From Hyphomicrobiales bacterium (GTDB lineage: Bacteria; Pseudomonadota; Alphaproteobacteria; Rhizobiales; Beijerinckiaceae): 20,441 nucleotides of DNA. The first letter of the stretch is position 1. Each line of letters starts with the position of its first letter. A model generated the notes under the pieces. It saw only the letters and a list, made by a program, of their open reading frames with translations. It made no database searches and was not told the DNA's origin. The translations under genes and the position numbers were made by a program. The DNA is taken from positions 1-20,441 of the forward strand of contig JANYDZ010000662.1 in assembly GCA_025363375.1 (NCBI GenBank), written 5' to 3'. Shown piece after piece: positions 1 to 8,321 of the stretch.

Positions 1-306
1 CCGGCGGCGGTCGAGCTTGGGCGCAATCCCGAGGAGACGCGGATTCTTGAAGCCGTCATGGCGGCGAGCGAGGTCGGCTCCGCCTTCTTCACGACGCCGG
101 GCGCGCCCGCCGACCGCGTCGAGGCGTTGCGCCGGGCTTTCGACAAGACGATGGAGGATCCCGCCTTCAGGGCGGACCTTGAAAAAGTACGCATAGGCTA
201 CGGCCCCATGAAGGGCGAGGACCTGCAGAGGCTCGTCGCGAAAGTCTCGGATTTGCCGGCGGACATCACCGAAAAACTGAAGCTGGTTTACAACGACAAG
301 CAATAA
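1..306 (+). CDS. Bug/TctC-family tripartite tricarboxylate transporter substrate-binding protein (3' part only)
   Basis: The frame is open from the first base of the window, so the 5' part of the gene lies outside. The visible 101 residues match the C-terminal end of Bug (TctC) periplasmic binding proteins: a helix like EETRILEAVMA, then the PGAPADRVEALRRAFDKTMEDPAFRAD stretch typical of the family end, and a final helix. Bug proteins bind carboxylates, aromatic acids and other small organic acids in the periplasm and pass them to TctAB permeases. The gene ends 17 bp before the UbiD-family gene on the same strand, so the two are probably co-transcribed. No TctA or TctB gene is visible; many Bug genes are orphans. 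Family assignment is good; the ligand is unknown. Confidence 0.8.
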   Translation, partial: PAAVELGRNPEETRILEAVMAASEVGSAFFTTPGAPADRVEALRRAFDKTMEDPAFRADLEKVRIGYGPMKGEDLQRLVAKVSDLPADITEKLKLVYNDKQ

Positions 307-323
307 GGCCCCCGGAGGCGCGC

Positions 324-1856
324 ATGGAAGAGCTTCACACTCCCGCTTCTTCCATCGGCGCGGCGCGCGACGAGCCGCCCGCCGCCTGGCGCGATCTGCG
401 CGAGTGGATCGCGCTTTGCGAGCAGCGCGGGCAATTGCACCGCGTGAGCGCGCAGGTCGATCCAGTCGAGGAATTGTCGGCCATCACTTTTTTGCGTGCG
501 CGCGACGAACAGGCGCCCGCGCTGCTGTTTGAAAATTTCAAGGACAATCCGCTCGGCGCGCGCGTTCTGTCCAACATGCTCGGCAACAGCAGGCAACGAT
601 ACGCGTTGACGCTGGGGCTTGATCCCGACATGTCGATCGAAGCGCTCGTCAACGCGACGCGTAAGTTGATGAAGGCGCGCATTGCGCCCGTGATGACCGC
701 GCCCGAGACGGCGCCGGTGAACGACATCGTGCTGACGGGCGACGACATCGATCTCACGCTGCTGCCGATTCCGCGTTTCTGGCCGGGCGATGGCGGGCTC
801 TACATCGGCACGGGCGACGTCACGTTTACGCAGGACCCCGCGACCGGGCGCGTCAATGTGGGCTGTTACAGGCAGATGCTGCACGGCAAGAACCGGGTTG
901 GACTCTATTGCTCGCCGGGCAAGGACGGACGCCTTGACCGCGAGGCGTGGTGGGCGCAGGGCAAGCCTTGCGAAGTCGTGGCCGCCTACGGCGTCGATCC
1001 CGCGCTGTTCATGGCGGGTTCGATTGTTTATGGCCACAATGAAAGCGAACTTGACGCGGCGGGCGCGCTGTGTGGACGGCCCGTCGAACTGACGCGCGGC
1101 GCGACGGGTTCCCTGCCGATTCCCGCGCGCGCGGAAATCGTGATCGAGGGCTTGCTGCATCCCGGCGAAATGCGGGAGGAAGGCCCGCTCGGCGAATTCA
1201 CCGGCTATTACGGCTCGCCGCGTTCGGCGCAGCCGGTGATCGAGGTGAAGGCGCTGCACATGCGCAGGAACCCCATTCTCACGGCGGCGCTGATGGCGCG
1301 CTATCCCTCCTGCGAGCAGGGAACATATTACGCGATCGCGCGGTCGGCGCGCATTCTCGACGATCTCGACCGCGTGGGCTTGCCGGGCGTGCGCGGCGTC
1401 TACGCGCATCCCGCCGCCGCCTCCGGCTTTGGCATGATTGTCATTTCCATCACGCAGAAATACGCGGGCCATGTCGCGCAGGCGCTCGCCTTGTGCGCGC
1501 AGGCGCCGGCGGCGGCCTATTACACCAAGTGGATCATCGCCGTCGACGACGACGTCAATCCCACCGATATGAACGACGTCATGTGGGCGCTTTCGACGCG
1601 CTGCAATCCCGCCGACGATCTCGACATCCTGCGCAAGACCTGGTCGACGGGTCTCGACCCCTCGCAATATCCGCCGGAAAAGCGGCCTTATGGGTCGAAG
1701 GCGCTGATCGACGCGTGCCGGCCGCACGCGCATCTCGCGCAATTTCCGAAATCGACGATGCTGCGAAGGAGCGTGCACGACCGCGTCGCCGCGCGATGGA
1801 CGGAACTGGGGTTCGAGGGAACGCCGCCGTCGCCGGGCAAGCTGGAGGAGGGGTGA
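324..1856 (+). CDS. UbiD-family decarboxylase (prenylated-FMN dependent)
   Basis: This 510-residue protein has the usual length of UbiD-family enzymes, which add or remove CO2 on aromatic or alpha,beta-unsaturated acids using prenylated FMN and a metal ion. Visible family features are the segment around residues 180-200 (CYRQMLHGKNRVGLYCSPGKDGR), containing R183, and the EEGPLGEFTGYYG segment giving E286 and E291. The spacing of R183, E286 and E291 closely matches the catalytic Arg-Glu-Glu triad of fungal Fdc1. The ATG at 324 follows a CCGGAGG ribosome-binding site. It lies downstream of a Bug gene and upstream of a cupin gene, and faces a Rieske oxygenase operon, so it probably decarboxylates an aromatic acid intermediate. 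No UbiX (prenyltransferase that makes the cofactor) is in the window; it would have to be encoded elsewhere. The exact substrate cannot be read from sequence. Confidence 0.9.
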   Translation: MEELHTPASSIGAARDEPPAAWRDLREWIALCEQRGQLHRVSAQVDPVEELSAITFLRARDEQAPALLFENFKDNPLGARVLSNMLGNSRQRYALTLGLDPDMSIEALVNATRKLMKARIAPVMTAPETAPVNDIVLTGDDIDLTLLPIPRFWPGDGGLYIGTGDVTFTQDPATGRVNVGCYRQMLHGKNRVGLYCSPGKDGRLDREAWWAQGKPCEVVAAYGVDPALFMAGSIVYGHNESELDAAGALCGRPVELTRGATGSLPIPARAEIVIEGLLHPGEMREEGPLGEFTGYYGSPRSAQPVIEVKALHMRRNPILTAALMARYPSCEQGTYYAIARSARILDDLDRVGLPGVRGVYAHPAAASGFGMIVISITQKYAGHVAQALALCAQAPAAAYYTKWIIAVDDDVNPTDMNDVMWALSTRCNPADDLDILRKTWSTGLDPSQYPPEKRPYGSKALIDACRPHAHLAQFPKSTMLRRSVHDRVAARWTELGFEGTPPSPGKLEEG

Positions 1857-1946
1857 GACAAATGTCGCCGTCTGTGCTACGTTTGTCGGCGGCGCGCGCC
1901 TGCGTCGGGCGCGCCGCCACAGGGCTAAATTCATGGGGAGAAATCC

Positions 1947-2414
1947 ATGTCGGATGTGCCGCAACCCCGCTGGAAAGACGACGGCGTGCGCGTCATCGGC
2001 GCAGGCCAGCTCGATCCCAACACCGCGCAAACGCCGGGCATGAACCGCGCGGCGGCGATCGATTTCGCCCGCGCGGGCGCGCAAAAATTGTGGGCGGGCA
2101 CGGTGAGCATTCACGCGGGCGCCAAGACCGGCGCGCATCACCACGGCGCGCTGGAAAGCGTGATTTACGTGGTGCGCGGCAAGGCGCGGATGCGCTGGGG
2201 AGAGCGCCTCGAATTCGTCGCGGAGGCGGGGCCCGGCGACTTCATTTTCGTGCCGCCTTACGTGCCGCATCAGGAGATCAACGCCAGCGACGACGAGACC
2301 CTGGAATGCGTGCTGGTGCGCAGCGACGGGCAAGCGGTGGCGGTCAATCTCGATATCGAGGCGGTCGAAAAGCCCGAGGCGGTGAGGTGGATCGATCCCC
2401 TGCACCGGGCGTGA
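1947..2414 (+). CDS. Cupin-domain protein
   Basis: This 155-residue single-domain cupin carries both conserved motifs. Motif 1 includes H64, H65 and H66, E70 and the following VIYVVRG strand. Motif 2 is GDFIFVPPYVPHQEIN with H108. H64, H66, E70 and H108 are the likely metal ligands. The ATG at 1947 follows GGGGAGAAATCC, a strong ribosome-binding site. It lies 90 bp after the UbiD-family gene on the same strand. Small cupins next to aromatic-acid genes are often ring-cleavage or isomerising enzymes, or sensors, but nothing in the sequence tells which. The gene converges with the Rieske oxygenase gene, whose stop lies only 3 bp beyond its own. Confidence 0.85.
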   Translation: MSDVPQPRWKDDGVRVIGAGQLDPNTAQTPGMNRAAAIDFARAGAQKLWAGTVSIHAGAKTGAHHHGALESVIYVVRGKARMRWGERLEFVAEAGPGDFIFVPPYVPHQEINASDDETLECVLVRSDGQAVAVNLDIEAVEKPEAVRWIDPLHRA

Positions 2415-2417
2415 GGT

Positions 2418-3755
2418 TCACTTCGCCGGCGCCTCGACGTTCGCTCCCGCCCGCGCCAGATCCGCGATCTCGATGCGGCGATGCAGATCCTTCACGAGGT
2501 CGATCGCGGGGCCGTAACGGTCCGCGTCGTCGGTCGCGAAACCCTTGTGATACATCTTGCGGTAATTCTGGCTGAACATGGCCTGCTGGTCCGGCGGCGC
2601 GCCGCTGCCGTGGATCATTCCGGGATCGCGGCGGAACACGTTCATCGGGTCCTTGCCCTGTTCGACGAGCGCGATCTGCTCGTCGAGCTGGCGGCGCAGG
2701 AACAGGATCGGCAAATCCGTGCGGCCCAGAATTTCCTTCGAGCGGTCGGTAATGGCGCCCTGCGCCTTCCAGACGAGCGCGTCCTGCGCCAGCACGTAGT
2801 CGAGAATGAGTTCGTTGTTTTCGTCGTGCGTCGGCGGCTCGTACCAGGGCACATTGTCCTGCCCCGGCGCCTCGACGCCGGGCGGCGCGGCGTAGACCTG
2901 ATAACAAATATGCAGCGTATGGGCGTCGTCGATGGGCACGCGAATCTGGAACTCGCTGCGCGGCATGCCGGCCTTTCCCGTCTGCGTGTAGAAAGGAAAG
3001 ATCACGGTGGAATGGCGGCGCACCAGGTCTTCTTCGGCGCCAAGCTCCTTGGAAAAGACGATGCCCTTTTCAAACCCGTAGGGCGTGGCGTTGGCGTAGA
3101 GTTCCTTGATGCCTGTGCCCCATTTGGTGCGGCCGTGCAGTGTGTGATCGACGCTGGCGGCGCGGTCCTCGTATTTGCCCTGGCGCTGCAAAACATATTT
3201 GAAGAGATGGCCGTGCGCCCAAACGCTGTGCGTGGGATCGCCGGTGTTTTCCTGACATTGCAGCCAGTTGCAATCGATGATGTTGACGGCGATCTGCTTG
3301 ACCGCGTTGGGCCACACGAACAGGTCCCAGCGCGGCAGGGCGGGGGCGGGCTGAGGGCCCATCCATGCGAAAACGAGACCGCCGAGTTCCTTCACCGGAT
3401 AGGCCTTCGTCCTGAATTTGAACTCGCCCTTCGCCGATTCCATCGGGCGTTCGAGGCAAGCGCCGTCCGCGCCGTAGAGCCACCCGTGATAAGGGCATCG
3501 CAGCCCGCGCTCGTCGGGAATGCCGTGCTTCATTTCGACGAGGCGATGCAGGCAGCGCTCGCCAATGAGGCCCAGGCCGCCGCTGGTGTTGCGATACAGC
3601 ACGAGGTCTTCGCCGAGCACGCGGACCTTGCGCACGGGATTTGGATCGAGCTGAGTCAATGCGGCGACGGGAATCCAGTAGCGGCGCATGAGTTCGCCGC
3701 AGGGCGTGCCGGGCCCGACCCGCGTCAATCGCTCGTTGGCGGCTGTGCTCAACAT
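2418..3755 (-). CDS. Rieske non-haem iron aromatic ring oxygenase, alpha subunit (phthalate-dioxygenase/LigX-like)
   Basis: The 445-residue protein is the oxygenase component of a Rieske system that hydroxylates or demethylates aromatic acids using electrons from a separate reductase. The [2Fe-2S] Rieske site is C68-x-H70 and C87-x2-H90 (RCLH and CPYHGW). The mononuclear iron site is in NWLQCQENTGDPTHSVWAH, with D173, H176 and H181. The C-terminal region resembles the single-component-alpha class that includes phthalate 4,5-dioxygenase and LigX. I chose the ATG at 3755 because GGAGAAAG lies just before it and homologous sequence begins there; an open frame extends further upstream into the gap but has no site. 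It is the last gene of a minus-strand operon after the hydrolase and Bug genes. No ferredoxin reductase gene is in the window. Confidence 0.9.
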   Translation of the reverse strand: MLSTAANERLTRVGPGTPCGELMRRYWIPVAALTQLDPNPVRKVRVLGEDLVLYRNTSGGLGLIGERCLHRLVEMKHGIPDERGLRCPYHGWLYGADGACLERPMESAKGEFKFRTKAYPVKELGGLVFAWMGPQPAPALPRWDLFVWPNAVKQIAVNIIDCNWLQCQENTGDPTHSVWAHGHLFKYVLQRQGKYEDRAASVDHTLHGRTKWGTGIKELYANATPYGFEKGIVFSKELGAEEDLVRRHSTVIFPFYTQTGKAGMPRSEFQIRVPIDDAHTLHICYQVYAAPPGVEAPGQDNVPWYEPPTHDENNELILDYVLAQDALVWKAQGAITDRSKEILGRTDLPILFLRRQLDEQIALVEQGKDPMNVFRRDPGMIHGSGAPPDQQAMFSQNYRKMYHKGFATDDADRYGPAIDLVKDLHRRIEIADLARAGANVEAPAK

Positions 3756-3783
3756 GTCTTTCTCCAGAACTATTGGCCCAAAA

Positions 3784-4839
3784 CTATTGGCCCGCGAACT
3801 TCGCGGCCTGTTCGACGACTTCGGGCGAAAATTTGTACACCCGCGCCAGAAAGCCATCAATGGCGGCGGGCGCGATGTAATCAACCTCAAGCGGCGAGAC
3901 GACGTTCATGTCGCGGATGAATTGAGGATCGGCGATGGTCTGCGCGAAGGCCTCGCGCAACGCGGCGAGGCGTTCCGGCGGGACGCCGGGCGGCGTAAAA
4001 AAGGCGCGCAGAAATTCGCCCGTGCCGAGCACCAGCTCCATGATCTGGCGCTGCGCGTCGTTGCGCGCGAGGGCGTAGGCGCTCGGCACGCCGGCGAGTT
4101 CGGGGTTTGGTTTCAATCCCATCTGCAATATCACCGTCACGAATTTCGTCGCCAGCCATTCGGGTTGATATTGCTTGAGGCTCTGCCATTCCCAACTGGC
4201 GCGGCCATGCACTTCGCCGCGCGCGATGGCCAGATTGATTTCCGCCGAACCGCCTTTGTACCCCAGAATGATCTTGAACTTCGCGCCGAGCAATTCGTTG
4301 ATCATGGCGGGATAGGTGCTTGTCGTGTCCGGGCCCGTCGCGCCGAGCAGGACCGGCGTTTGCCGCGCGGCTTCAAAGGTTGTCGCGGGCGCGTCGCTGC
4401 GCACGTAAACAATGGGCGTGCCGCGCGAGGCCATGGAACCGAGCCAGCCAAAGCCGCGGGGATCGAATTGCGCGCCCCGCAGTTTGACGAGCGGCGCGAT
4501 GAGATTTGCGTCGTTGGCGCTGCCGATGGCCGTTCCATCGCGCGGCGCCGTGGAATAGAGATAATTCGCCGCGAGAACGCTGCCGGCGCCGGGCATGTTG
4601 CGCACGACGATTTGCGGATTGCCGGGAACGCGCGCGCCAAGATGTTTTGCAAGCACGCGCGCGGCGTGATCGTAGCCGCCGCCGGGCGCGTAGCCGACGA
4701 CGATCGAGATTGTTTTGCCGCGATAGAAATCGGCGGCGTCTTCCGCGCGGGCCGGAGCAACGGCGGTCAACGCCGCAAACGCGGCCGCCGCGAACTTCGC
4801 TCCCGCGCTCAATCCGTCAAGCCCTTGCCCGCCAGCCAC
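3784..4839 (-). CDS. Bug/TctC-family substrate-binding protein
   Basis: This is a complete Bug-family periplasmic binding protein of about 340-350 residues. It begins with a signal peptide (KFAAAAFAALTAVAPARA, cleavage after ARA). The mature protein starts with the family hallmark DFYRGKTISIVVGYAPGGGYDHAARVLAKHLG, and later has IVVRNMPGAGSVLAANYLY. It differs from the Bug protein at the window start, so the cluster has at least two receptors. The GTG at 4839 gives the longest frame and overlaps the hydrolase gene by 31 bp, but has no ribosome-binding site. A TTG at 4812, overlapping the hydrolase stop as TTGA and preceded by AAGGG, is a likelier coupled start. No TctA/TctB permease genes are nearby. 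Confidence 0.85.
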   Translation of the reverse strand: MAGGQGLDGLSAGAKFAAAAFAALTAVAPARAEDAADFYRGKTISIVVGYAPGGGYDHAARVLAKHLGARVPGNPQIVVRNMPGAGSVLAANYLYSTAPRDGTAIGSANDANLIAPLVKLRGAQFDPRGFGWLGSMASRGTPIVYVRSDAPATTFEAARQTPVLLGATGPDTTSTYPAMINELLGAKFKIILGYKGGSAEINLAIARGEVHGRASWEWQSLKQYQPEWLATKFVTVILQMGLKPNPELAGVPSAYALARNDAQRQIMELVLGTGEFLRAFFTPPGVPPERLAALREAFAQTIADPQFIRDMNVVSPLEVDYIAPAAIDGFLARVYKFSPEVVEQAAKFAGQ

Positions 4840-5831
4840 TTGTCGATGTAGTCGGCGATTTCCAGATTATTGCGCTCCATCATCATGAAATGCGTGTTGC
4901 CCCTCATGCCGATGTCGGGAAGGTTCACGATCTCGATGTCGCCGCCGACGGCCCTGGCAAGGGCGGCCATGTTGAGATTGATCCTGCGCTGCGGGCCGAA
5001 CATGGTGGTGTCGTCGATATTGTCGCCATAGAGCACGAGCATGGGGATGTGCTTGAGCTTCGCTGCGGTCGTCTCGTCGCCGCGCAACGTGCCCTCGACG
5101 TCGACAAGCGCCTTGATCTTGTCGGGCCGCGCCAACGCGGCGCGGTAGCCGAGCGTGCCGGACTGGCTGTGCACGAGCAACGCGCAGGGACAAATCCTGT
5201 CGATCAGCGCGAGATAACCGGCGTCGATCGCGGGGTCCGTCGTCACCCAGCGCGGCACGATCTGGCGCAACAGATTGTCGTAGGCCGCCACGGGAAACTG
5301 CGAGCCCGCATAGGGCTTGCGTTTGGCGGGATCGGCGTCCCACGAGCCTTTCGGGCCAAAACGGTAGGCCTCCCAGGGAAAGCCAAGGGTTGTGAACACC
5401 GGCTCGCCCTTGAAGACTTCGGGCTGCGCCCAGCCGGCGCGGCCGCGCTCGACGGCGTCCGACACATAGGTGTCCCAGCCCTTGCGCACGAACATGTTGA
5501 GCCAGCCTTCGCGGCCATCGGGCGTCGTCTCGTAGGTGACTCCCGTGAGACCGCCGCCGTGCCACATCAGCAAGGGCAGTTTGCCGCGCCGCGCCTTCGG
5601 CAAAAAATACTGGGTGTACATCTGCTCGACGAGATATTGGCCGTTGGGGTCGATTTTCTGAATGTTGCCGGGCCCGAGCGGAAGTTCCCGCGTCGGCTTT
5701 CCCGCGATGTCGAACAGGCGGCCGCCGATGTGAAACGAGCCCATGTCGCGCAGTTCCAGCGGCGCCTTCTGTTGCGCCGCGGCGGGGAGCGCGAGAAGCG
5801 CCCCCGCGAGCGCCGTGACGTATCTGAACAT
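4809..5831 (-). CDS. Exported alpha/beta hydrolase (esterase-like)
   Basis: The 340-residue protein starts with a Sec signal peptide (MFRYVTALAGALLALPAAAQ), so it probably acts in the periplasm. It has an alpha/beta hydrolase fold signature: an HGGG oxyanion segment at 91-94, the nucleophile elbow H-S-Q-S-G with S224, a strand ending in LYGD (D270, candidate acid) and H314 in GNTHFMM as candidate catalytic histidine. The ATG at 5831 follows CGGGAGG at good spacing. It is the first gene of the hydrolase-Bug-Rieske operon. An exported esterase beside two periplasmic receptors and a ring oxygenase suggests that it frees an aromatic acid from an ester before uptake; this is inference from context. 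Substrate class is otherwise unknown. Confidence 0.82.
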   Translation of the reverse strand: MFRYVTALAGALLALPAAAQQKAPLELRDMGSFHIGGRLFDIAGKPTRELPLGPGNIQKIDPNGQYLVEQMYTQYFLPKARRGKLPLLMWHGGGLTGVTYETTPDGREGWLNMFVRKGWDTYVSDAVERGRAGWAQPEVFKGEPVFTTLGFPWEAYRFGPKGSWDADPAKRKPYAGSQFPVAAYDNLLRQIVPRWVTTDPAIDAGYLALIDRICPCALLVHSQSGTLGYRAALARPDKIKALVDVEGTLRGDETTAAKLKHIPMLVLYGDNIDDTTMFGPQRRINLNMAALARAVGGDIEIVNLPDIGMRGNTHFMMMERNNLEIADYIDKWLAGKGLTD

Positions 5832-5904
5832 GCGAACCTCCCGTTGCGCTTTCGTTCGTCATTGTTGGGCTTTTCCGCGACAAGATCAATGCCGGACGCG
5901 GCGC

Positions 5905-5933
5905 GCGTTCTGCGGGCGTTCTGCGGGCGTTCT
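5905..5933. repeat. 11-bp tandem repeat, about 2.6 copies
   Basis: GCGTTCTGCGG occurs twice in tandem (5905-5915 and 5916-5926), followed by a partial third copy GCGTTCT. It lies in the 180-bp gap between the divergent hydrolase operon and the MmgE/PrpD gene, where both promoters must be. It could be simple slippage or a set of operator half-sites; there is no direct evidence for either. Confidence 0.6.
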
Positions 5934-6011
5934 TGCCAAGGCGGTCTTCGTTTGCGATCCTCGCCGCGCCGCGAAGCCCGTGGACGGCGTTCGGCAATCG
6001 GAGGGATTGCG

Positions 6012-7478
6012 ATGGATCGCAGGCATTTTATCGTCGCGAGCGGCGCGCTGGCCCTGGGCGGGGCCGCGCGGGCGCAACCGTCAATGGTTGCTGCGCCGGC
6101 CGAAGGCAAGCCGGCGCCGGGGGAAGGTCACACGATTGAACGCAGGCTTGCCGACTACGCGGCGAGCCTGCGCTACGAGGAGCTGCCGCGCGATGTCGTC
6201 GAGGCCGCCAAGCGCCTGCTGATCGACACGATCGCCTGCGCTTTTGGCGCCATTGGCGCCGAGCCCGCGCGCATTGCCGAGGCGACGTTTCGCAAGACGT
6301 TCGGCGGCCCCCCGGTCGCCAGCGTCATCGGCGGCAAGCAGTCGATCAGCGTTGAAGGCGCCGTGCTCGTCAATGGCGTTCTCACGCGCTATCTCGATCT
6401 CAACGACATCTACGTCGCGCGTGATCCCTCGCATCCCAGCGAGTGCATTCCCTCGGCGCTTGCCGTGGCTGAAGAGACGGGCGCCGGCGGGCGTCGGCTG
6501 ATCGAGGCGATTGTGATTGGCTACGAAGCGCAAATTGCGCTGCTCAACGCGTTTTCATTTTCCGACCGTGGATTTCATTCGCTGAGTTGCGCGGGCGCGG
6601 CCGTGCCCTTGATCGCCGGCAAACTCTGGGGCCTTTCGCCCGAAAAAATGGTCGAGGCGCTCGGCGTCGCCTTGCCGCGCGCGATGACCTTGATGGCGAT
6701 CAACCGCGGTCCCATCAGCATGATGAAGGCGTTGTCCTTCGCCAATACGGCTATGGACGCGTTGTTCGCGACGCGCATGGCGGCGGCCGGATTTACCGGC
6801 GCGGGTAATGTCGTGTCGTGGTTCGCGGAAAATGTGAAAGGCAAGCGGCCCGACCTCGCCTTCGTCCTCGAGCCGGGCAAGTCCCGCATCGCGCACGTCG
6901 GGCTGAAGCGTTTTCCGCTGCAATTCGAGTTGCAGAGCGTGGCGGAGGCGGGCGTCGCGCTGCATGAATCCGTGCGTGGGCGGACTACGGACATTAAGGA
7001 GATTGTCGTCGAGACGCATCCCGCGACGATCGAGCGCACCGCCGATCCCACGCGCTACAATCCCAAAACGCGCGAGACGGCCGATCACTCGCTGCCCGTG
7101 TGCCTCGCGCTGGCGCTGATCGAAGGGAATGTCACGGTGGAGCAGTTCGAGCGCGACCGCTGGAAAGACGCGGCGGTGCTGGCGCTGGCGCAAAGGGTCA
7201 CAGCGCGCGTTTCCGCGAAAATGGCGGCGTCGACGCGCGGCGGCGGCGCCCATGTGGTTGTGACCATGGGGGACGGCAGGTCCTTCGACGCGCTCGTCGA
7301 GATCGCGGATGGCGACCCGAAACGCCCGATGTCGCGGGCGTCGCTGGAGCGCAAGTTCATGCAATACGTGGTTCCGCATCTGGGAGAATCGGGCGCGCGC
7401 CGGGTGTTGGCGATGCTTGACGGGCTTGAGGGGATCGCCGACGCGCGGACGCTCATGCTGGCGATGCGAGGAGCATGA
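6012..7478 (+). CDS. MmgE/PrpD-family protein with apparent Tat signal
   Basis: This 488-residue protein belongs to the MmgE/PrpD superfamily (2-methylcitrate dehydratase and relatives, also cis-aconitate decarboxylase). Typical segments are LADYAASLRYEELPRDVVEAAKRLLIDTIACAFGA near residue 46 and the later DPSHPSE region. Before the domain there is about 40 extra residues beginning MDRRHFIVASGALALGGAARA, which looks like a twin-arginine signal (RRHFIV at 3-8, hydrophobic stretch, ARA cleavage site). I chose the ATG at 6012 because CGGAGGG lies just before it; the open frame extends far upstream but only as antisense of the hydrolase operon. Known PrpD enzymes are cytosolic, so an exported form is unusual. 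It diverges from the hydrolase-Bug-Rieske operon and probably belongs to the same pathway as a hydratase or dehydratase of a carboxylated intermediate. Confidence 0.88.
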   Translation: MDRRHFIVASGALALGGAARAQPSMVAAPAEGKPAPGEGHTIERRLADYAASLRYEELPRDVVEAAKRLLIDTIACAFGAIGAEPARIAEATFRKTFGGPPVASVIGGKQSISVEGAVLVNGVLTRYLDLNDIYVARDPSHPSECIPSALAVAEETGAGGRRLIEAIVIGYEAQIALLNAFSFSDRGFHSLSCAGAAVPLIAGKLWGLSPEKMVEALGVALPRAMTLMAINRGPISMMKALSFANTAMDALFATRMAAAGFTGAGNVVSWFAENVKGKRPDLAFVLEPGKSRIAHVGLKRFPLQFELQSVAEAGVALHESVRGRTTDIKEIVVETHPATIERTADPTRYNPKTRETADHSLPVCLALALIEGNVTVEQFERDRWKDAAVLALAQRVTARVSAKMAASTRGGGAHVVVTMGDGRSFDALVEIADGDPKRPMSRASLERKFMQYVVPHLGESGARRVLAMLDGLEGIADARTLMLAMRGA

Positions 7479-7684
7479 GGGACGTTTTGCGTTCGGCCGG
7501 GCGGTTCGCCCGTTGGAGGGGGACCGGCCGCCTGCATCCGCCCAAACCGCAGCAACAGTTGAAAGGTCCATCGGCAACGCCCGGCGTCCCAATCTATCGC
7601 CGGCACGCCGTCGCGGCGCATGGACGCTGCGGCGCAAGCGGCTCTTGCAACGGCGCGGGAATTGTCGCGCGGTCTTGTTTTGAC

Positions 7685-7698
7685 TTGACCTGGAACAA
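7685..7698 (+). promoter_or_regulatory. FixK/FNR-type box before the cytochrome c gene
   Basis: TTGACCTGGAACAA matches TTGA-N6-TCAA with one mismatch. It is centred 64.5 bp before the cytochrome ATG. A GAGAAT hexamer at 7721-7726 sits where a -10 element would be for an activator bound at -41.5, which supports it. The 277-bp gap after the MmgE/PrpD gene holds nothing else that I recognise. Confidence 0.42.
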
Positions 7699-7755
7699 GG
7701 CGCGTTGAACGGCCGCGCGGGAGAATGACAATCCACGAAACCCGAGCGTCCGCCC

Positions 7756-8133
7756 ATGTCCTTTCGATCGCTGCTCCACGCAACCATTCTGATTGCAATG
7801 TGGAGCCCCGCAACGCCTCTCTTCGCCGCGGACGCCGCGACCGGCCGTCAGCTTGCCGAGCGCTGGTGCGAAGCGTGCCATGTCGTCAGGCCCGACCAAC
7901 AGCGCGCCTTGACGGACGCGCCAACGTTTCACTCGGTCGCGGAAAAATACACGGAAATCGGCGCGCTTACGGCCTTTCTCAACGCGCCCTACCCGCGCAT
8001 GCCGGCTATGGGCCTGAAACGCGATGAAATCGCGGACCTTGTCGCCTATATCCGCACGCTCGGACCAAAGCGCGTCGATCCTTCGCCGCCGCCCGAAAAG
8101 GACCGGCCGCCGGAGACGCCCCGGAAGGGATGA
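7756..8133 (+). CDS. Small c-type cytochrome (periplasmic, monohaem)
   Basis: The 125-residue protein has a Sec signal peptide ending around PLFAAD and one haem-binding motif C38-E-A-C41-H42. M82 in YPRMPAMGL is the likely sixth ligand, and the ending EIADLVAYIRTLG is the usual C-terminal helix of class I cytochromes. A proline- and charge-rich tail (about residues 106-125) follows. It would carry electrons in the periplasm; its partners are unknown. The start at 7756 is fixed by the signal peptide, although there is no clear ribosome-binding site before it. A FixK/FNR-type dyad is centred 64.5 bp upstream, which points to expression at low oxygen. Confidence 0.88.
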   Translation: MSFRSLLHATILIAMWSPATPLFAADAATGRQLAERWCEACHVVRPDQQRALTDAPTFHSVAEKYTEIGALTAFLNAPYPRMPAMGLKRDEIADLVAYIRTLGPKRVDPSPPPEKDRPPETPRKG

Positions 8134-8222
8134 GGCGCCCGGTGCAGGCAGGCGCGGCCTTTCGTCCATGCCTTCGGTCCATGCCTTGCACCCGCCAACG
8201 CAATCGACACGCCGTTGCCGGC

Positions 8223-8236
8223 TTGATCCGCGTCAG
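8223..8236 (+). promoter_or_regulatory. Possible FixK/FNR-type box before the BON gene
   Basis: TTGATCCGCGTCAG matches TTGA-N6-TCAA except for the last base. It is centred 92.5 bp before the BON ATG at 8322, further than the other boxes of this island, so it is a weaker candidate. Confidence 0.3.
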
Positions 8237-8321
8237 TGTCCCGCCGTCCGGTCAATGCAATGACACAACCGTCATGCGCGCATCGCGTCGGCGCGGCAAC
8301 TCCCACAGAAGGGCGGCGATC

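Noticed and set aside
288..2405. Very long open frame (705 codons) on the minus strand across the UbiD-family and cupin genes
   Set aside because: It is the antisense of two well-supported genes, is rich in Arg, His and Ala without domain signatures, and results from the high GC content.
2481..3920. 479-codon plus-strand frame over the Rieske gene, and similar long frames opposite the Bug and hydrolase genes
   Set aside because: They shadow genes with clear metal-binding or catalytic motifs and show no protein family features of their own.
7725..8027. Open frame with a good ribosome-binding site overlapping the cytochrome c gene
   Set aside because: It is out of frame with the cytochrome, has no recognisable features and would begin before the inferred transcript start.
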